This document shows, piece by piece, positions 46,903 through 57,900 of a DNA stretch of 64,000 bases (its first letter is position 1; the number at the start of each line of letters is the position of its first letter). A model generated the notes under the pieces. The model was given only the letters and a program-made list of their open reading frames with translations, made no database searches and was not told the origin of the DNA. The DNA comes from Poronia punctata (lineage: Eukaryota; Ascomycota; Sordariomycetes; Xylariales; Xylariaceae): assembly GCA_022579005.1 (NCBI GenBank), contig MU401478.1, positions 230,754-294,753 on the forward strand, given 5' to 3'. The translations under genes were made by a program, and so were the position numbers.

Positions 46903-48318
46903 TCATCTACTAGGACCATGTGTCCGTCTCCGAGTCCTCGCACCGCTCGTGTTCCTGTTAGACTTGCGAGAAGCATTAATAACATGGGCACCTCCCATTC
47001 CCATATTTGGCGGAAACATGTTATGAGGAGGCGGCATAGGTGGACCGAAGAATCCGCCTCCGCCACCACGGCCAGCGGGGCCGGGGCCGGGACCGGGGCC
47101 GGGACCGGGAAACATGCCCGGCATACCGCCTCCTCTCCCGCGACCGCGACCACGGCCTGCCATAGCGGGGGGAGGTGGTGGAGGCGGCATGGCAATTCCA
47201 GGTGGACGCATTGACATTGTGACCAGCATGCCCGGCTCGATCGTTTCGGCCCAGAGGTCAGGGATTACGATGAATGAGGTAGTGGTGGTGGTGGTGGTGG
47301 ATGATGATGATGATGATGACCCCGCTTCGGCGGCTGACGCTTCCATACTGATAGGTAGGGAGACGAAGAGATCGTAATGTCCGCTGAGCACCTGTGGCCC
47401 AAGAGTGTACATGTAACTGAAGGAGCTTTGGATCACTCGTTTCATTCCCGTCCATGTCCTCGCCTTCTCCCAGGGAATGAGGAAGTTGCGTCCGACGGCG
47501 TCTCGGAATCGAATTGTTAGTTTTGGCGGTGGGCCTTCCACCTTGTTTTCCACTGTTGGATCGGAAGAGGAAGAAGAAGAAGGAGTACTAGTGGGATTAG
47601 ATTTTGTTTTTGATATGTCATCCCCATCACCCCCGAATATGTCGTCGTACTCGTTGTCGCTATAATCAAAGTCTTCGCCGTCGTTGGAATCAGAGTTGTC
47701 TTGACCAGAACTCTTTGACGGTGAATCTGGTTCGGACGCCGGGTTTTCTTTTTGTTTTCCCTTCTCTTTCGACAACGTAATATCATCTTCCTCTCCGTCT
47801 TTTATGGGTGCCGAAGTATCAACTAAAGTGTTTTCACCCTGTGTGCCTTTTTGAGCACAACTCGTGCTTAGGAGCTCCGGTATGGCGTCCGTAGGTGCAC
47901 CCGTAGAAGAGCTCTCCCCACTGGTGGAATTAAGCGGATTCTGTGTACTACCCTCGATCACATCGAGCTTCCGAGTAGGAGCACTGAGAAAGTCGTGATT
48001 TATTCCCCTGATGATCACTTCCGGCGCCTTGCCCTTCTCTAATCGCCTGCGTATCCTGGCGTCCTCCTCCTCCTCTTCCTCACCGACGTTGCCGAACCGA
48101 GTAAAAGAATCGGCCGTTTGGGTGTCCTCTGGCTCATGGCCAGACGGCGTCGGCGGATCCACCTCTCCTCGAACCTGTGCACTAGATGCAGACCGGGACA
48201 TACTGGGCCCGGAGATATCTAGCGCGGACATGTCTGGCACACGGGGTGTAGCGCCATCATAGTCGAGAGTGGGAGGCTTTTCCGCTACGGTGGCCGGGGT
48301 CGGCCGGGTGGTGGCCAT
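46903..48318 (-). CDS. Ubiquitin-like-domain protein, disordered flanks
   Basis: Intronless frame of 471 residues. The first 260 are disordered and acidic/Ser-rich (for example GEDFDYSDNEYDDIFGGDGD). Residues about 265-375 form a fungal ubiquitin-like domain: KLTIRFRDAVGRNFLIPWEK, then TWTGMKRVIQSSF, HYDLFVSL and VIPDLWAETIEPGMLVTMSM; a Ser/Thr run interrupts the domain before its last strand. The C-terminus is Pro-rich, then Arg-Gly (GRGRGRGRGGG) and Gly-Pro repeats, ending in a basic tail (ARTRRRTHGPSR). RG-type tails often bind RNA. The domain is known from uncharacterised fungal proteins; no precise role can be given. Confidence 0.8.
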   Translation of the reverse strand: MATTRPTPATVAEKPPTLDYDGATPRVPDMSALDISGPSMSRSASSAQVRGEVDPPTPSGHEPEDTQTADSFTRFGNVGEEEEEEDARIRRRLEKGKAPEVIIRGINHDFLSAPTRKLDVIEGSTQNPLNSTSGESSSTGAPTDAIPELLSTSCAQKGTQGENTLVDTSAPIKDGEEDDITLSKEKGKQKENPASEPDSPSKSSGQDNSDSNDGEDFDYSDNEYDDIFGGDGDDISKTKSNPTSTPSSSSSSDPTVENKVEGPPPKLTIRFRDAVGRNFLIPWEKARTWTGMKRVIQSSFSYMYTLGPQVLSGHYDLFVSLPISMEASAAEAGSSSSSSSTTTTTTTSFIVIPDLWAETIEPGMLVTMSMRPPGIAMPPPPPPPAMAGRGRGRGRGGGMPGMFPGPGPGPGPGPAGRGGGGGFFGPPMPPPHNMFPPNMGMGGAHVINASRKSNRNTSGARTRRRTHGPSR

Positions 48319-50398
48319 CCGGTTTCAATGTAACCAAGATTAGCCCAGCACGCGGTCGGGCTTCGGGAATTACTGCCCGTTGGCGTCACTAGCCCGGTTT
48401 CTAGCTCTTAGTCGGATAGGTACGAGTAGATAAAAAAAAAAGGGAATAATGTAGGTACTTGGTACAGACAGAAAAGTAGGTCCGAAATAATGTAATATGA
48501 AATGCCGTAGCGTATGTTCTGCGGGCTGAGCCGAAAGTCACGGGTGGGTAGGTAAGTAAGTATGTAGGTAATGTTGCGCTGATGATCACCCGCGCGTTAT
48601 CTCCGCAGTTAGGAGGAATGCCTGGCGGTGGTTGGTCGATAACAAATAGCGCCCGGTCGCTGATTCGTTCTTTCCCGCAAATGTCACCGAGTCTATTTCG
48701 ACGGGCCCAGACTATTCCACCGTCGTCACGACCGCGCGATAATCATCGATATCGTCAATTCTCAATCAGTGAAGGTGGGTGAGAGAAAAGTGCGGACGGG
48801 CAAGGGGTCTTTGCTGTAGGTCATAGGTAAGCTGACTTGAAGTGGATTCTGCGGCTGAGGTAAAGAAGCAAAAAAGGGCTTCCCATATGAAGTTAGTCAC
48901 TTCTGTCCTCAGCTTGGACGGACAACCACCAACAGTCCAAGACCCTGCCTAATTAACTACTTGTATGCCCACTCATAGAGTACCCGCTGATTACCTACCT
49001 CCTGTGCATAGTACATGGACATAGATTACTTCTACCGCGTTATAGGTACATCATCATTTTGCTTACCCCAATAGCGAAATGCCAACGATGGCCAAGATCC
49101 AAGCACCCAAGATCCGGTTTGATCGGTTGGGGTGGCTTCCTACCCTGCCATGGTTTCTCTCGGCACGCAGCATATGCCTTATTCTGTTAGGTACCTAGGT
49201 ACTAGGTCCCAACTTACTCATCAGTTAAAGTGGGTAACATCAGGACTGCTTTCTTTGTACCTAATAAGGTGTACACGTAGATACCTGGCCCCGTATTATT
49301 TCCATGTACAAGTACTTCATAGCCATTCCGGCCACCTTTGTGGAATTGGTCAGATAGATACTAACAACCAACCTGGATATCTTTATTAGCATTCTGATGG
49401 CCGAGTTTACGAGGGAAATGTGTTCCTGTCTTGCAATCCCTTGGTGCCATATTTCTAGAGAATTGTTGGGGTGCACCCATACTCCACTCTCAACTGTCTA
49501 TAACTGGCAGCCGGTCTGCGGTGCACTCTAATGTGCAAAGGTTCGCCTTTACTCGTAGACCTTATTTACACTTTACTCTACCTAAGTACCTACCTCCTTA
49601 CTAACGTTACAATTCTTGCTTGATATAAAATGCTTTTTGCAAAGCAATGGGAGGTCAGGTTAGGTGGTTCCCAAAGCTATAGCCATAAGCAGTAAAATGG
49701 TATGGCTATAAGAAGTAACTAGAAGGGTTATGGCTATGCATTCTCTAGACCTCAAGATCTCGTAATTGTACAAGTGTAGATCGGCTGACTATAAAGATGA
49801 GCAGAGATAGTTAGCAGTTTGTTTCTAAATAGATCGGAAAGCTTTACCTGGAGTCGTCGTTGGATTTAGACGTTGGTGGATGCCCAGGGTAACAACGATC
49901 ATGATTCATGAAGAATCAAGATCCTGAGGTGTCAGCGATCCCAACACCAAGCCTGCCGCATTACCAGTTAGTAGTTACAACACTTGACGCCAAATCCCGT
50001 TTTTAGAAGAGCCGAGTCTGTGCTTTTGCAAATTAGACTGTGCCTTTAGTACTATTGCATACTTTATATATTACATGTCCCTGAACACTGTCCTTTGTTA
50101 CAGATCAGCATCTGCTTTAATGAGATTCGCGCCATATCCATGACAATCATCTTGAGGAAGCCAATTCCGCTACCTCTGTATCTATAAAGGTATAGTTGAG
50201 GTGGCCTTTAATGATGAATGAAAACAGAGATTTTTCTTTTAAATTCAATATTCAGGGAATGCACCCTACAAGATTGGTGGTTCTTGATAATGTGACTTTT
50301 ACTTCATATAGGTATTTACAATGTTGTCGTTCCATCCTCCAGGCCACATTGCAGGTGGTCACATGAGGGGCAGATGAAGCACAACGGTTGCAGCTGTT

Positions 50399-50429
50399 CT
50401 GCCTGGCGCCTTACTAAGGCGCCAGGCAG
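50399..50429. repeat. 31-bp perfect palindrome
   Basis: Two 15-bp arms, CTGCCTGGCGCCTTA and its exact reverse complement, around a single central C. It lies about 340 bp upstream of the HET gene start. It could be a hairpin, a dimeric protein-binding site, or the remnant of a small element. Confidence 0.9.
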
Positions 50430-50735
50430 TAGTGCTCCACCTAATGACAGCTACTGGTCTACTTTTAAGGTACAATAACCACAACTCTGATTTGGCCGCC
50501 TCCCCTGCCTAAAATCGACAGCAAGCGAAGCGACACTGTTGACTTTTTGGCTTGACGAAGGATTCGGTCGAGAGCTACCTAATAATTCTGGTGCTCGTAC
50601 TGGGATATTATATTGAAGGCATCTCGTTTATAAAAGTTGCTGTTTCGACGTCACATCAATAATGTCTCGGTCAATCAGTCACTCTCTCTTCGTCACGGTC
50701 CAAGGTCCCTCCAATTCACATTTGTTTCCCCCCTG

Positions 50736-50763
50736 AGCCAAGCCAAGCCGAGCCAAGCCGAGC
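50736..50763 (+). repeat. AGCCA/AGCCG pentamer repeat in leader
   Basis: About five and a half pentamer units ending 7 bp before the ATG of the HET gene, within its likely 5' leader. Confidence 0.8.
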
Positions 50764-50770
50764 ATCCATC

Positions 50771-53020
50771 ATGACGGCCAACAACCCTTTCGAGAGTTTA
50801 CTCGGTCTGAGAACATCTCTGTCTATCGGGACCCGGCAGCGCCTTGCCATCTTGGAGCCGTCGGTTGAGCAGAGCGCCCCGATCAAGCTCACGCTCACCG
50901 ATGCCAATGTGGAGGAGACGTCGTATGACTGCATCTCGTACGATCGCTTCGGCACCCACGTCACTGCCACGGTCTCTATCGACGGTGTTGATCGGGAGGT
51001 CCCGGGCGCCCTCGAGGAAGCATTGCGCACTTTCCGACGAGAGGAGACGACACGCACCATCTGGGCGGATATCTTGGTCGGACGTACCATCGAGGAACGC
51101 TGCAGCCACCTTCCGGAGATGCGCCGGGCCTTGGTGCATGCCGGGAAGACTCTTTGCTGGCTCGGCCCGGAGAAGCCGTTGACGGCCCGGGCATTCGGCA
51201 TCATTCGCCAGATGGCCGATAGATGGACCCAAGCTTGTGCAAATGCTGGGATATCGCCGGAACACTTGGATACTAGCGGAACACTCACCGCTGAACAACG
51301 AGGAGCCTTCCTGGAGCAAGTCGCCAAACCCTCTTTCGACCATGAAAACTTCTTCGACATGTCATGGTTTGATGTCGAGTCCCAGGTTGATGGGTTGTTT
51401 GGTTCGTCCTATTGGACTCGTCCGCAATGTATTTGCGAGACAGTCTTGGCCGAGGAAGCCATCGTAGTCTGTGGCCAAAACACTATACCCTTTGTCGATT
51501 ACAACCATGCCTTCCGAGCCTATGTTGTCCGCTGGGAGAAGCTCAGCGAGTTTGGCCTGCTGCCTCATGTGTCGGCGAACAAAACAATAATGTTGGATAT
51601 TGCGAAAACGACTGGAATGCGGCGCTCTGGCAAGACCATGGAGCTCCTGACAGCGGTACTAATGGCCCAAAACTGTAGCACTGGTGACCCCAAGGACGTT
51701 ATCTTGTCTACGACTATTATGGCCAACCTATTGGGAACCCTGGTGGACCCTATCGCCGGTCCCCTGCCCTTGCTGGCTATTGATCAGTCCAAGACGGTCC
51801 AACAAAATTTCACTGATATTGCGGGCTACATAATCCGTCAACAACAAAACCTTTGGTTGTGGGAGCTTAGGTGTCTGCCGCCCGCGAACCGCGTCAACGA
51901 ACTTCCCACCTGGGTTCCCGATTTCAGCGTCATGCGACAAAAGGTTTGGTGGCGCCGCGAGACTTTCCTCGAAAGGTGGTGGACTGGCTATGAGACTCGC
52001 AAGCCCTTGCGCGTATCGGACGACAACATCCTCACGATCGAAGCATACCCCGTGGATCGCATAGTGCACATCTCCCCCGTCTTCCATGCGTATAATGCCA
52101 CTCGGCTGTGCTATGAGGAATTCAAGAACCTTCCTGCCCCCGAATCCCCCGAGACCTTGGAGGAGATGCACACGCGATTCTGGCGCACTCTCGTCCTCAA
52201 CGACGGCCCCCCCGAGTGGTCAACCATTCGACGTACAACTTTCACACGGACTGAGGTTGCTGCCAACTTTCGCACCCATATTGCCCTGGAGACATTGTTG
52301 GATACACTCGGGTGCACGCCGCCTGAGCTAATAAATCCGAGTCCAGAGCTCAGAGCACGAATTCTCGAAAGGCCCGAGTTATTCCAGCCCCTACTCGACT
52401 ACCCTGTCCTGGTCGGGCCATTCGAACAACTACTGGTTTCCAATTCCCTCGGCAGATGCTTTTTTAGAACCGAAAGCGGCAAATTTGGTATGACCGCTCC
52501 ATACATGACCTGTGACGGCCCTCTCCTCCTGCGCCCGATCGATCTGCTGCAGCAGCCGAGTTCATCTGTGCATCCGGCAGACGTGGGGACGTTCCTCGCC
52601 GACCCATCCTACCAGTCCCTTATAGCAGGACTGCACCAGTACCTCGCAGGGATGAACCGGCACGTTCGTCGGATGTGGGAACAAAATCTGCGAGGTCGCC
52701 ATCCGGGCCATCATTGCCGCTGTGGACCCGGAGCTGCGGTTGACGACGTTGTGTTTGATTGTGTCGGCGCGAAAGTCCCCTACATTTTACGGCCGGTAAG
52801 TAACACGGATTCAACAGATGCTATCAGCGCGGACGACACCGGAACCTCTCCCGCCTCGACTGGGACTGTTGCTGCCGCGCCCAAAGACTTTAAGTTTATT
52901 GGGGATTGTTACATCCATGATAATATGAATGGCGACTTCTTCGTCGTGCCTTCGGATGAGGAAGGGGTGCGCTATTACGTGATAGAGCTGGACATGATTT
53001 CTGAAATCAATATCATTTGA
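50771..53020 (+). CDS. HET-domain (heterokaryon incompatibility) protein, divergent
   Basis: Single exon, 749 residues. HET-domain proteins act in non-self recognition and can trigger cell death in fused hyphae; many others are of unknown role. The domain (about residues 45-200) shows SYDCISYDRFG, ALRTFRREETTRTIWADI, then MRRALVHAGKTLCWLGPE, matching the order of the family motifs. The usual ICINQ after the Trp-x-Asp strand is replaced by ILVGR, so the conserved Asn-Gln is missing. The far C-terminus has the typical closing element KFIGDCYIHDNMNGDFF. No NACHT, ankyrin or WD repeats are present. It is the last gene before the AT-rich block. Confidence 0.85.
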   Translation: MTANNPFESLLGLRTSLSIGTRQRLAILEPSVEQSAPIKLTLTDANVEETSYDCISYDRFGTHVTATVSIDGVDREVPGALEEALRTFRREETTRTIWADILVGRTIEERCSHLPEMRRALVHAGKTLCWLGPEKPLTARAFGIIRQMADRWTQACANAGISPEHLDTSGTLTAEQRGAFLEQVAKPSFDHENFFDMSWFDVESQVDGLFGSSYWTRPQCICETVLAEEAIVVCGQNTIPFVDYNHAFRAYVVRWEKLSEFGLLPHVSANKTIMLDIAKTTGMRRSGKTMELLTAVLMAQNCSTGDPKDVILSTTIMANLLGTLVDPIAGPLPLLAIDQSKTVQQNFTDIAGYIIRQQQNLWLWELRCLPPANRVNELPTWVPDFSVMRQKVWWRRETFLERWWTGYETRKPLRVSDDNILTIEAYPVDRIVHISPVFHAYNATRLCYEEFKNLPAPESPETLEEMHTRFWRTLVLNDGPPEWSTIRRTTFTRTEVAANFRTHIALETLLDTLGCTPPELINPSPELRARILERPELFQPLLDYPVLVGPFEQLLVSNSLGRCFFRTESGKFGMTAPYMTCDGPLLLRPIDLLQQPSSSVHPADVGTFLADPSYQSLIAGLHQYLAGMNRHVRRMWEQNLRGRHPGHHCRCGPGAAVDDVVFDCVGAKVPYILRPVSNTDSTDAISADDTGTSPASTGTVAAAPKDFKFIGDCYIHDNMNGDFFVVPSDEEGVRYYVIELDMISEINII

Positions 53021-54955
53021 ATGATTTCTTATCTTTTCCCTCTCACCTTTTCTTTCTTACATCTTTTTCTTTTCCCTCTTTTCTCTCCTTTTCTCTCCTT
53101 TTTCTTCTCAAGACACTCACTTCTCAAATCGTGGACTTGGCTATCAGCCTTATTAACACTCGCTATAGCTAGCAGGGGCTATTTTCCCTTTTAGCTAGAA
53201 TGTTTGACAGAAATTAAAACCTGAGCTTTTAAAGGTTGAATTTCTCTTCCATCATGGTATCCAGTAAGATGTGTTAGAAATTGGAAACTGTCGCATTTTT
53301 ACCAACTACGCCAAATATAATTATTAAGTCTAAGGACCTTGATTTCAAACAAGAGTCAAGTACTTATAAGTAGGTACTTTAGGCATGCGTCCATCTTGGT
53401 GGTAGGTAGCAAGTAACAGCCCCTGCCCCCATATGCGCACAATCAACCAACAAGAAGCAAGAGACGGAAGTAAAAGGGCATGCTGTTGATCAAGTTTGAC
53501 TCATCGTATGTATTATGGACAGTGATTGGAACCACTGGTGGGTGCTATTGCACACGATGGCGGAGTCGTCATGTAGATCTAGTGTCTGATTGGGGGGGGT
53601 TGTTGCACGTGTTGTATAGCATTGCATACATACATGTACAAACCAAAGGTGTAATCGAATAGAATGTACCGGGGACCGTGATAGGGTTGTCCATCTGTTA
53701 GAGTTAGGTACCTAAAGTACCTACATACCTAAACTTCATCGTGCCTACTTGTAAACTTCTGTCGAAATTATAATCTATATTGGTAAATTAGTCTACGTCT
53801 ACCTACCATGCGCATACTTAAAATATAACATTTGATAGACGTCTGCCTTATCTAGCTAGCTGCCTTACCTTCTTAATCGTCATTTCTTTTTTAAGCGACT
53901 TACATATATAAGGTATGTACCTACTCTGGCATATTCTTCTTGCCTCCACTGTATCTACTTGTTTGTCAGCCTATAAATACCTCCCTAGGTTACATACATG
54001 TGAAGAGGTTAAAAGAACCTGGCCCCCTATCGCCTCCACTTCATCGGGGCCAAAAAAAAGTCCGTTGAGAAAAACAAGGACCGTGAATAAAATGCCATCT
54101 ATGTACCTAAAGTCAAGCGGGTTAGGGAAGCTTATATTACTCCAAGTGTTTTTAAAAGTGGCTACGACAACTACAGGCAGCGCAGCCAAAAAGTGATATG
54201 TTATCTGTAATCTGGGGATAAGGACATACACACATGCACCTACGAGTACGTACACGTATAAGTTATAGGTAGCACTTTACGCGCCAAAACTGCGCCGCAA
54301 AATGAGTTACTCTAGCCAAAGGAGTCTTAATCGACCATCACCCAAGGTAGGCCCTATAGATTCCCTGCCGTGAATATAGGATATATAAAGTAGATAGTCC
54401 TGAGCCTGACTAATGGTATAGGTACTTACCTAAAACATACACCAAAAATACTTACTATCAGGGTAGTATTCCATCCCCCTGTCAAGTGAGTATACCTACA
54501 TAATGAATGGCCTATCTAGACGTCTTTAACCCCCAATCTCCAAGCCCCAATCTCCATCTCAACCAACAGCCACCCTGCCCCCATCTCCGTCTCCAAATAG
54601 ATACTTAGGTTAGCTAACTTGGATGAAAGTCTTAAATCCCTTTATTAGGACCCCTAACCAACCCAAATATTCAAATAAAGTGGTAGGTATGCATATTATA
54701 TTATATTTTTATCCCTACTACCTACTTACTACACGTCACGCACATCACTTTAAGTTTAACCCAAATTGTTATACTGTGCTGCATCTCGTAAACATATTCT
54801 GCCTACGTACTAATTATAAACCTAGCGATATACCTAGAGATAAAATAGGTAGAAAAGAGTTCTTAGCGTTAGTGATTAGTTAAAAATTGTACATATGCAG
54901 GACGAGACCATCTATATAACAACAACAATAGCAGCAAGGGTATAATTTATCATTA
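53021..54955. other. Intergenic, boundary to AT-rich block
   Basis: Begins with a pyrimidine-rich tract (about 53030-53112) just after the HET stop codon, probably the 3' UTR. The rest has scattered TACCTA motifs (53706-53731, 53800) and no credible gene. Confidence 0.5.
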
Positions 54956-57900
54956 TTTCTTGCGTACTATAGTTTATTAAGTTATAGTTATTTTTTTAGT
55001 TTAAGTAGTTAACTAAGTGCTTTAACGTATAACTATTTTTATAAGCTAAAACTAACTTGCTTAAAAGCTAAGTAAAAATTAAACCTATACTTATAAGCAA
55101 TAGTTACTTAAAAGGTTAAAAGGTTTTTTTTAGTGCTTATTACTAGCAAGATTATAAAAACCTAAAAAGGTTTTTTTATAGTATATAATACTTTATTTTT
55201 TTTCTTTTTTTTTAACTTCTTTTTTTTTATACTTTAGCTAAGCTATAGCCCCTTTTCTTTGCTTTTAAATTTTTTTTTTTTTTTTAAGCTTTTTTTTTTT
55301 TTTTTTTATATTTACTATTTTTTTAATTTTTATATTTTTGTTATTTAAGCCTTTGTTGCTTTTTTTATTATATTGCCTTTTAATATATAGTTATCTTATG
55401 CTTTTTATTTTCTTTTTATTGTTAACTTTATAGTTTTTAACCTTTATGCTTTAGTTTTTTATAAGTTTAAGTTTTTATAAATTTAAATTTAGCTTTATGC
55501 ATTTTTTTTAAAACTTAATTTTTTTTATAGTACTTTTACTTGCTACGCTATATATAAGTCTTATTAGGTTTTTATTTTAATAATTAGTTTTAGTAGTATT
55601 TAATAAGTATTTATATTATATAGTAAAAAAAAGTATTTATTAAATACTAAGTTATATAGTTTATTTTTAATTACTTTTTTGCTTACTTATTTAATAATAG
55701 CTACTATTATAACTTATTTTTTTAGCTTAAATGCTGCTTTATTAATTAGCTAGTTTATTTTAAGTATATATAAGTAAAAAATACTTTTTAAGTTTGCTAT
55801 AAAAGCTATATAGTAATAAAAAAACAAAGTATTAATTAAGTTTTTTTTTAAATAAAAGCTTTATTAAATAGCTTTTATTATTTAGTTTAAGTTTTTATTT
55901 TTTATATTTTTAAAAACTAAATATAATTTTTTATATTTTATAATACTAATGTTTAATTATTATATATTTATTAAGTTTATATATACTAACATTTTTTACT
56001 TATTTAAGTTTAAGTTTAAGTTTTTTTTAATTTTAAAAATTACTAACTAGTTTTTTTATAGCTTTTATTATATTACTTTAAAAGCTTTATTAATTAAGTA
56101 TTGCTTAATATTATTAATGTTTGCTACTTAAAACGCTTTTATTTTTTTATTTTTTATAACTAATAAAGTTTTTAGCAACACTATTAAAGTTTTTTTTTTA
56201 TAATAGTCTTTTTTATAGTAGTTTTAATATTTTTTATACTATACTAGTTTTTAACTTAGGCCTATTTTTATATTTTTAAAAATAATTCTTTATATATTAA
56301 CTTTTTACTTTAAGTAAGTAATTATATTATTTATTATTAATTATTTTATTATTTATAGTTTTATTATATATTTTTATATTATATTATTTTTATATTGTTT
56401 TTATTTTTTAATATTTGCTTAAAATATTTAGTTTAGTATTAAGTATTTATACTTTTTATTTTTTTTAATACCTTTTTATTTTTTATTTTCTTGCCTTTTT
56501 TTTTTAAAGCTATTATAACTGCTTTTTTACTTTTATTTATTGTTTGCTAGCTATTACTGCTTTTTTTATTTATTTTTTTATTAAAAGTTTATATATATAC
56601 TATAGTTTAGTAGTATATTATAGCTTTTTTACTTTTTATTTTTAGGCCTTATAAAATATTTTTTAGTTTTTACTTTTGCTAGCATATATTTTATTTATTA
56701 CTATTGCTTTATTTTTTATTATTACTTTTTTAAAAATATTTTAAAAAAACGTAATAGTTAACTTTATACTTTAATAGCTATATTTAAGCTAAAAAAGTAA
56801 AACAAGTATACTTTTTATAGCTTTTATATTATATAATATATTAAAATTATTTACTTATAGTAGTAAGCGTTTTTATACTAGCTTATAAGTAGCTATGCTA
56901 AAAGCTTTATTATTATTTTTAATTATTTAATATTTAAGTTCTTATTTTTTAGTATTTTTTTTAGTTTTTTTATTTTTATTTGTTAGTAAAAGTATTGCTA
57001 TACTTTTTTTACTTTATTTTATACGTATTATAATACTATATAGTTTATTTAAATATATTATAACGTTATATTTTTTTATTTATTAAGCAGCATTGCTTTT
57101 TTTAGCTTATTTAGTATAGCTATAAGCTTATTTTAATTTTATTATATAATATTTACTATATTAAATCTGCTATTTTATGCTTATAAAAGTGCTTTTTTGC
57201 TATTATTTACACTTTACTTAGCGTTGTTATAATATTAATTATAGTTATAATAGCTTAGCATATTTTTATAACTTTTTAGCTATAGTTTAGTTTTTTTTAC
57301 TTTTTAGCTATTAAAAAGCTATATTATTTTTTATATTTAAAGTTTTTTATATTTAAAGTTTTTTATATTTTAAGCGTTTTTTTAGCTTTTAATTTTTAGC
57401 TAGTATTTATTTTTTTATTTTATATTTTTTATTAAAGTATTATTTTATTAGCTTTATATTAAAATAGCTTTTTATACGTTTAGTATTTTTTTAATTATAG
57501 TTTTTATAACGTTTGCTCTTTTTATATTTATTTATAGTGCTAGCAAGGTTTTAGTTACTTATAAGTACTTATTTTATATATTTTTAATATACCTTACTTT
57601 TATTTTTTTATTTATTTTTAAGTCTTATATCTTTATATAGCTAAGCTTTATTTTATACTTATTTTTATTTTTAAATAGTATTATAATAAGGTTAGCAACA
57701 TTTTTTATAGTATATATAGCTTTTTAAGCTATATTTAATTATTTATATAGCTACTTATATAGCTTATTTATATTTTCTATACTTAAGCTAGCAGCTTTAA
57801 AAGTTTAGCTTTTTATTTAACTTATTATATTTATAAATTAGTTATTTTATTTTTTTATAGTGTTTATACTTTTAATAAGTTTATTAGCGCTTTTTTTGCT

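Larger units (their letters stand above)
48319..50770. other. Long intergenic region upstream of HET gene
   Basis: About 2.4 kb. It contains the divergent 5' regions of the ubiquitin-like and HET genes, a 31-bp palindrome (50399-50429), short copies of TATAGCCATA and its inverse near 49675-49735, and one small plus-strand frame (48582-48782) that resembles a mitochondrial leader but has no continuation. No complete gene is seen. Confidence 0.5.
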
